Below the pieces are notes generated by a model. It was not told the DNA's origin. It did not search any database and saw only the letters and a list, made by a program, of their open reading frames with translations. Shown here piece after piece: positions 61,558 through 64,000 of a DNA stretch of 64,000 bases; the stretch's first letter is position 1; each line of letters begins with the position of its first letter. Both the position numbers and the translations under genes were made by a program. Source of the DNA: CAYRUD01 sp964427425 (lineage in GTDB: Bacteria; Chlamydiota; Chlamydiia; Chlamydiales; FEN-1388); assembly GCA_964427425.1 (NCBI GenBank), contig CAYRUD010000014.1:310001-374000 (forward strand). Direction: 5' to 3'.

Positions 61558-62946
61558 ATGTGTTATTTTATTAGCAATAATTATGATAGCTCCTCACTTG
61601 GGCTGAGGGAAGTTATCTCTTCTTATACAATCGATTTAGCTACCTATACGCAACAAAATAGCTTTATGAAAGATGCGTCCCAATCATGCTGCGTGCTAGG
61701 ACAAAGGGTTATAGAGTCGATTTGTTCCTTCTTCAATGAAGTTGCCTTTCTTGCTCAAAGAGTCGCCTTCGTTGCAGTAGAATATTTTTCGCAATTGCTT
61801 GGAGCTCAGGATCAGTTGGCTGGGAATCAGGAGTTAAATGAGTCTCTAATAGAAGATATTCGAGTAACACAAAATGAGGGGAATATTATCTTACAGATGA
61901 ATGAGGAAAGAGATGAGATAGCGCCACGTCTTCAGGATGCTCCAAGAGTGCTTTCTCATGGGTTTGAAATGCCTCGTCGATTGCCTATTGAAGAAGCTGA
62001 GAGAAAAATGTGGAAAAATGCATATAAAGCGATCGAAGAGCATAGAAAAAAGAGTCTCGATTCATACCCGGCTCCTGATCTTGTACTTGAGTCACTCGAT
62101 GTCATGAAAACAAAGGTCTCCTCTGCTCCGCTTCATTTTGCTTACTCAGTCGCAGAAGCCCAAGGTCGAAGGCCCACTATGGAAGATGCTCATTTTGTCT
62201 GTGAAAATGAGAATGCTCTCTTTTTAGGTGTATTTGACGGACATGGTGGAAAGGATGTAGCTGAATATGCCTGCAAGCAATTTCAGAATAGATTTTATGA
62301 AACTGTTCTCAATGCTAGCAATAATGTCCATCAAGCGTTTGAGCAACTCATTCATGAAGTGCAAGAAGAGATAGCTAGCAATCAGAAATTTTTTAGACAG
62401 GGCAGCACCGCTGTTATTTCATATATTGATAAAGCCTCGAGTCTCATATACACGGCAACTTTGGGTGATAGTGAGGCAAACATTTATCGAGAAATAGATT
62501 CAAGTCTTAAGTCTATGCCTCTTTCCTGTGTGCGGGACTGGAGTAGCCCTAACGATGCGCTTCGAGCTTCCTTGGTTATGGATGATTCTGAGATTGCAAA
62601 AGAATGGCCGAAAGTAGAAAACTCGAAGTACTTAAAACTTAGAGTCAATGATGGCGTATATAACTTTTCAGTGAATGTCAGTAGAGCTTTTGGAGACACC
62701 CTTTATACAAAAGATAAAGAAAAGCCAGGGGTCATTCACAAACCCAAGATTACTATCAATCGCGTTCAGGCAGGAGATATTCTTGTTCTTGCATGTGATG
62801 GACTTAAAGATTATGTCACTGAGGACAAAATCAGTAAGAAAATATCAGGAATTACAGAGGAAAATTTAGCTCAAGCTTTGGTCAATTATGCGCTTGAAGA
62901 GGGCTCTTACGATAATGTATCAGTCATTGCAGTGAAGATTGCTTAG
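61558..62946 (+). CDS. PP2C-family Ser/Thr protein phosphatase
   Basis: The 462-residue protein has an N-terminal region of about 190 residues with a hydrophobic stretch (about 51-80, SICSFFNEVAFLAQRVAFVA) and a helical segment. A complete PP2C domain follows: RRPTMEDAHF (204-213), FDGHGGKD (226-233), TLGDSEANIY, FSVNVSRAFGDT, LACDGLKDYV and SYDNVSVIAV, containing the metal-binding Asp residues. It should remove phosphate from Ser/Thr, opposing kinases such as those in this window. Export and target are unknown. A paralog follows 161 nt downstream. Confidence 0.88.
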   Translation: MCYFISNNYDSSSLGLREVISSYTIDLATYTQQNSFMKDASQSCCVLGQRVIESICSFFNEVAFLAQRVAFVAVEYFSQLLGAQDQLAGNQELNESLIEDIRVTQNEGNIILQMNEERDEIAPRLQDAPRVLSHGFEMPRRLPIEEAERKMWKNAYKAIEEHRKKSLDSYPAPDLVLESLDVMKTKVSSAPLHFAYSVAEAQGRRPTMEDAHFVCENENALFLGVFDGHGGKDVAEYACKQFQNRFYETVLNASNNVHQAFEQLIHEVQEEIASNQKFFRQGSTAVISYIDKASSLIYTATLGDSEANIYREIDSSLKSMPLSCVRDWSSPNDALRASLVMDDSEIAKEWPKVENSKYLKLRVNDGVYNFSVNVSRAFGDTLYTKDKEKPGVIHKPKITINRVQAGDILVLACDGLKDYVTEDKISKKISGITEENLAQALVNYALEEGSYDNVSVIAVKIA

Positions 62947-63107
62947 GTTACTTAGTTTCTACGTTTGTTTCTTATTGCTTAGCAGTATCTAGAGTCTATT
63001 TTTGTTTCTTTTTGTGGAAAGCCAGCAATTTTAGTTCAGCTAATTTCTTTTCGGAGTAGTCTCAAACTGTGCTGTGTGATATTTACCTTTAGAGAAGAAG
63101 GTCTTTG

Positions 63108-64000
63108 ATGAGCTACTTTTTAGACAATCATCCTCATAAATATGATTTATCGTTAGATGATATCTTCTTATCGATCTCTACGCTCCTTTCTGGAGCGCCG
63201 TATGCAAAGCGCCACTGGGAACTATCATTTGAAGGCTCCCCGAATTATGTCTGGGGGCATCGAGCTATAGCTGTTTTGGAAGCGTTGCCTGTCATGGGGG
63301 CCGCAAATTCCTTATTGGAGCGAGTTGCTTTTATATTAAAAGAGAGTTTAGTGACGACCTCGGCGGCTTCGAAACAAGACGAAGCAAAAGCTAATGATCT
63401 ATCAGAAATTATAGAGGTTAATAATAGCAGATTTTGGAAGCCGAGAGATTTATCTTGGGATGAAGCGTACAAGCATATGTGGAAAAACTCATTGAAAGCT
63501 ATACAAGAGCATTTCAAGAGTCATCCTGAAGTGTATATGTCTGAAGACTCAGGAATACCATCATTGGGAGAAATGATAAAATATCAGCCTTTATCTCCTT
63601 TGAATTTCCAAACTTTCGTGTCCGTTGAGCAAGGAGAGTGGAGAAATTCCATGGAAGATGCTCATTTTATTGTTGATACTGAAGAGTATCTTCTTATGGG
63701 TATATTTGATGGTCATGGAGGGCATGAAGTCTCTCAGCATGCATGTCAATTATTTAAAGAGAGATTCCAGGATAAACTCAACGCAGCTCAAGGAAATCCG
63801 CACCAAGCTTTTGAGCAGCTGTTTTATGAGATTCATGAGGAAGTTACAATCGTAGAAGACTGGAAAAAGATCGGTAGTACTGCTGTTGTCACATACATTA
63901 ATAAATCAAATCACAGGATTTATACAGCTACTCTAGGGGATAGCGAAGCCAATATCTATCGAAATACCGAATCAGGGGTCAAATCACTTCCTCTTTCCGT
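63108..64000 (+). CDS. PP2C-family Ser/Thr protein phosphatase, cut by the window end
   Basis: The reading frame starts at ATG 63108 (AGAAGG upstream) and stays open to the last base, giving 297 codons without a stop. The N-terminal region (about 170 residues) is related to the first PP2C, with SWDEAYKHMWKNSLKAIQEH and a hydrophobic stretch near 65-85 (LPVMGAANSLLERVAFIL). The PP2C landmarks are RNSMEDAHFIV, FDGHGGHEVSQ and TLGDSEANIYR. The C-terminal third is outside the window. It is a tandem duplicate of the gene at 61558. Confidence 0.85.
   Translation, partial: MSYFLDNHPHKYDLSLDDIFLSISTLLSGAPYAKRHWELSFEGSPNYVWGHRAIAVLEALPVMGAANSLLERVAFILKESLVTTSAASKQDEAKANDLSEIIEVNNSRFWKPRDLSWDEAYKHMWKNSLKAIQEHFKSHPEVYMSEDSGIPSLGEMIKYQPLSPLNFQTFVSVEQGEWRNSMEDAHFIVDTEEYLLMGIFDGHGGHEVSQHACQLFKERFQDKLNAAQGNPHQAFEQLFYEIHEEVTIVEDWKKIGSTAVVTYINKSNHRIYTATLGDSEANIYRNTESGVKSLPLS

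Noticed and set aside
1..64000. tRNA, rRNA, CRISPR arrays and intact transposase genes
   Set aside because: None was recognised in any intergenic region by eye. A covariance-model scan could not be run, so absence of a small RNA gene is not proved.

Overview
The window is AT-rich, densely coded bacterial DNA. Its gene content suggests an intracellular, host-associated bacterium, most likely an environmental (Parachlamydia/Waddlia/Simkania-type) member of the Chlamydiota. No phylogenetic marker such as rRNA or a ribosomal protein is present, so that placement is an inference; a Legionella-like organism is the main alternative. The evidence is a set of eukaryote-like or effector-like proteins (three Ser/Thr kinases, two PP2C phosphatases, a SET methyltransferase, a SopB/IpgD-type inositol phosphatase and a mitochondrial-carrier-family protein), many small lipoprotein and secreted families, and dependence on amino-acid uptake (BrnQ). 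No tRNA, rRNA, CRISPR array or intact insertion sequence was seen.

Layout. 0-9 kb: LOG-like nucleotide-binding protein, BON/DUF1207 outer-membrane protein, SopB-like phosphatase, jelly-roll secreted protein, HdeD-like membrane protein, membrane-anchored kinase and L-serine dehydratase. 9.5-18 kb: secreted eight-repeat beta-propeller, small membrane proteins, a stress cluster (DUF892 and glycine-zipper proteins), an MsbA-like ABC exporter and a second DUF892 protein. 18.6-22 kb: polysaccharide pyruvyl transferase with two paralogous GH130-like propeller proteins, then a SET-domain protein. 23-31 kb: AcrA/AcrB-type RND pump, a large effector-like protein, and a remnant of a second acrB 3' end. 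32-37.7 kb: ABC-2 exporter operon and a triplet of paralogous lipoproteins. 37.7-40.5 kb: erythromycin-esterase-like protein and a VOC-EVE-MarR operon. 40.7-45.6 kb: two paralogs with a CheD-like Thr-Cys-His arrangement, a PLP enzyme and the mitochondrial-carrier-like protein. 45.6-49 kb: P-loop kinase, brnQ, its leader region, NlpC/P60 and HIT. 49-64 kb: effector-like protein, Pcm, HAD phosphatase, two atypical kinases (one split by a frame change), carbonic anhydrase, P-loop ATPase, RF3 and two PP2C phosphatases, the second cut by the window end.

Main discovery. Upstream of brnQ (branched-chain amino-acid transporter) lie two consecutive attenuator modules. Each has a 29-32 codon Val-rich leader ORF, a GGTGCGGAC element overlapping the end of that ORF, and about 34 nt after the stop a GC-rich intrinsic terminator whose 5' arm can pair with that element. 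This is the ilvL/ivbL type of transcription attenuation, here doubled and placed in front of a transporter. It was found by translating short ORFs and comparing repeated hairpins.

Other strong signals. All three kinases lack the usual VAIK lysine and carry a lysine in the glycine-rich loop at the position used by WNK kinases. The two 40-44 kb paralogs keep the exact CheD spacing (Thr, +6 Cys, +17 His) and may be glutamine deamidases. Together with the PP2C, SET, SopB-like and carrier proteins, this region looks like a store of host-modulating factors mixed with metabolic genes.
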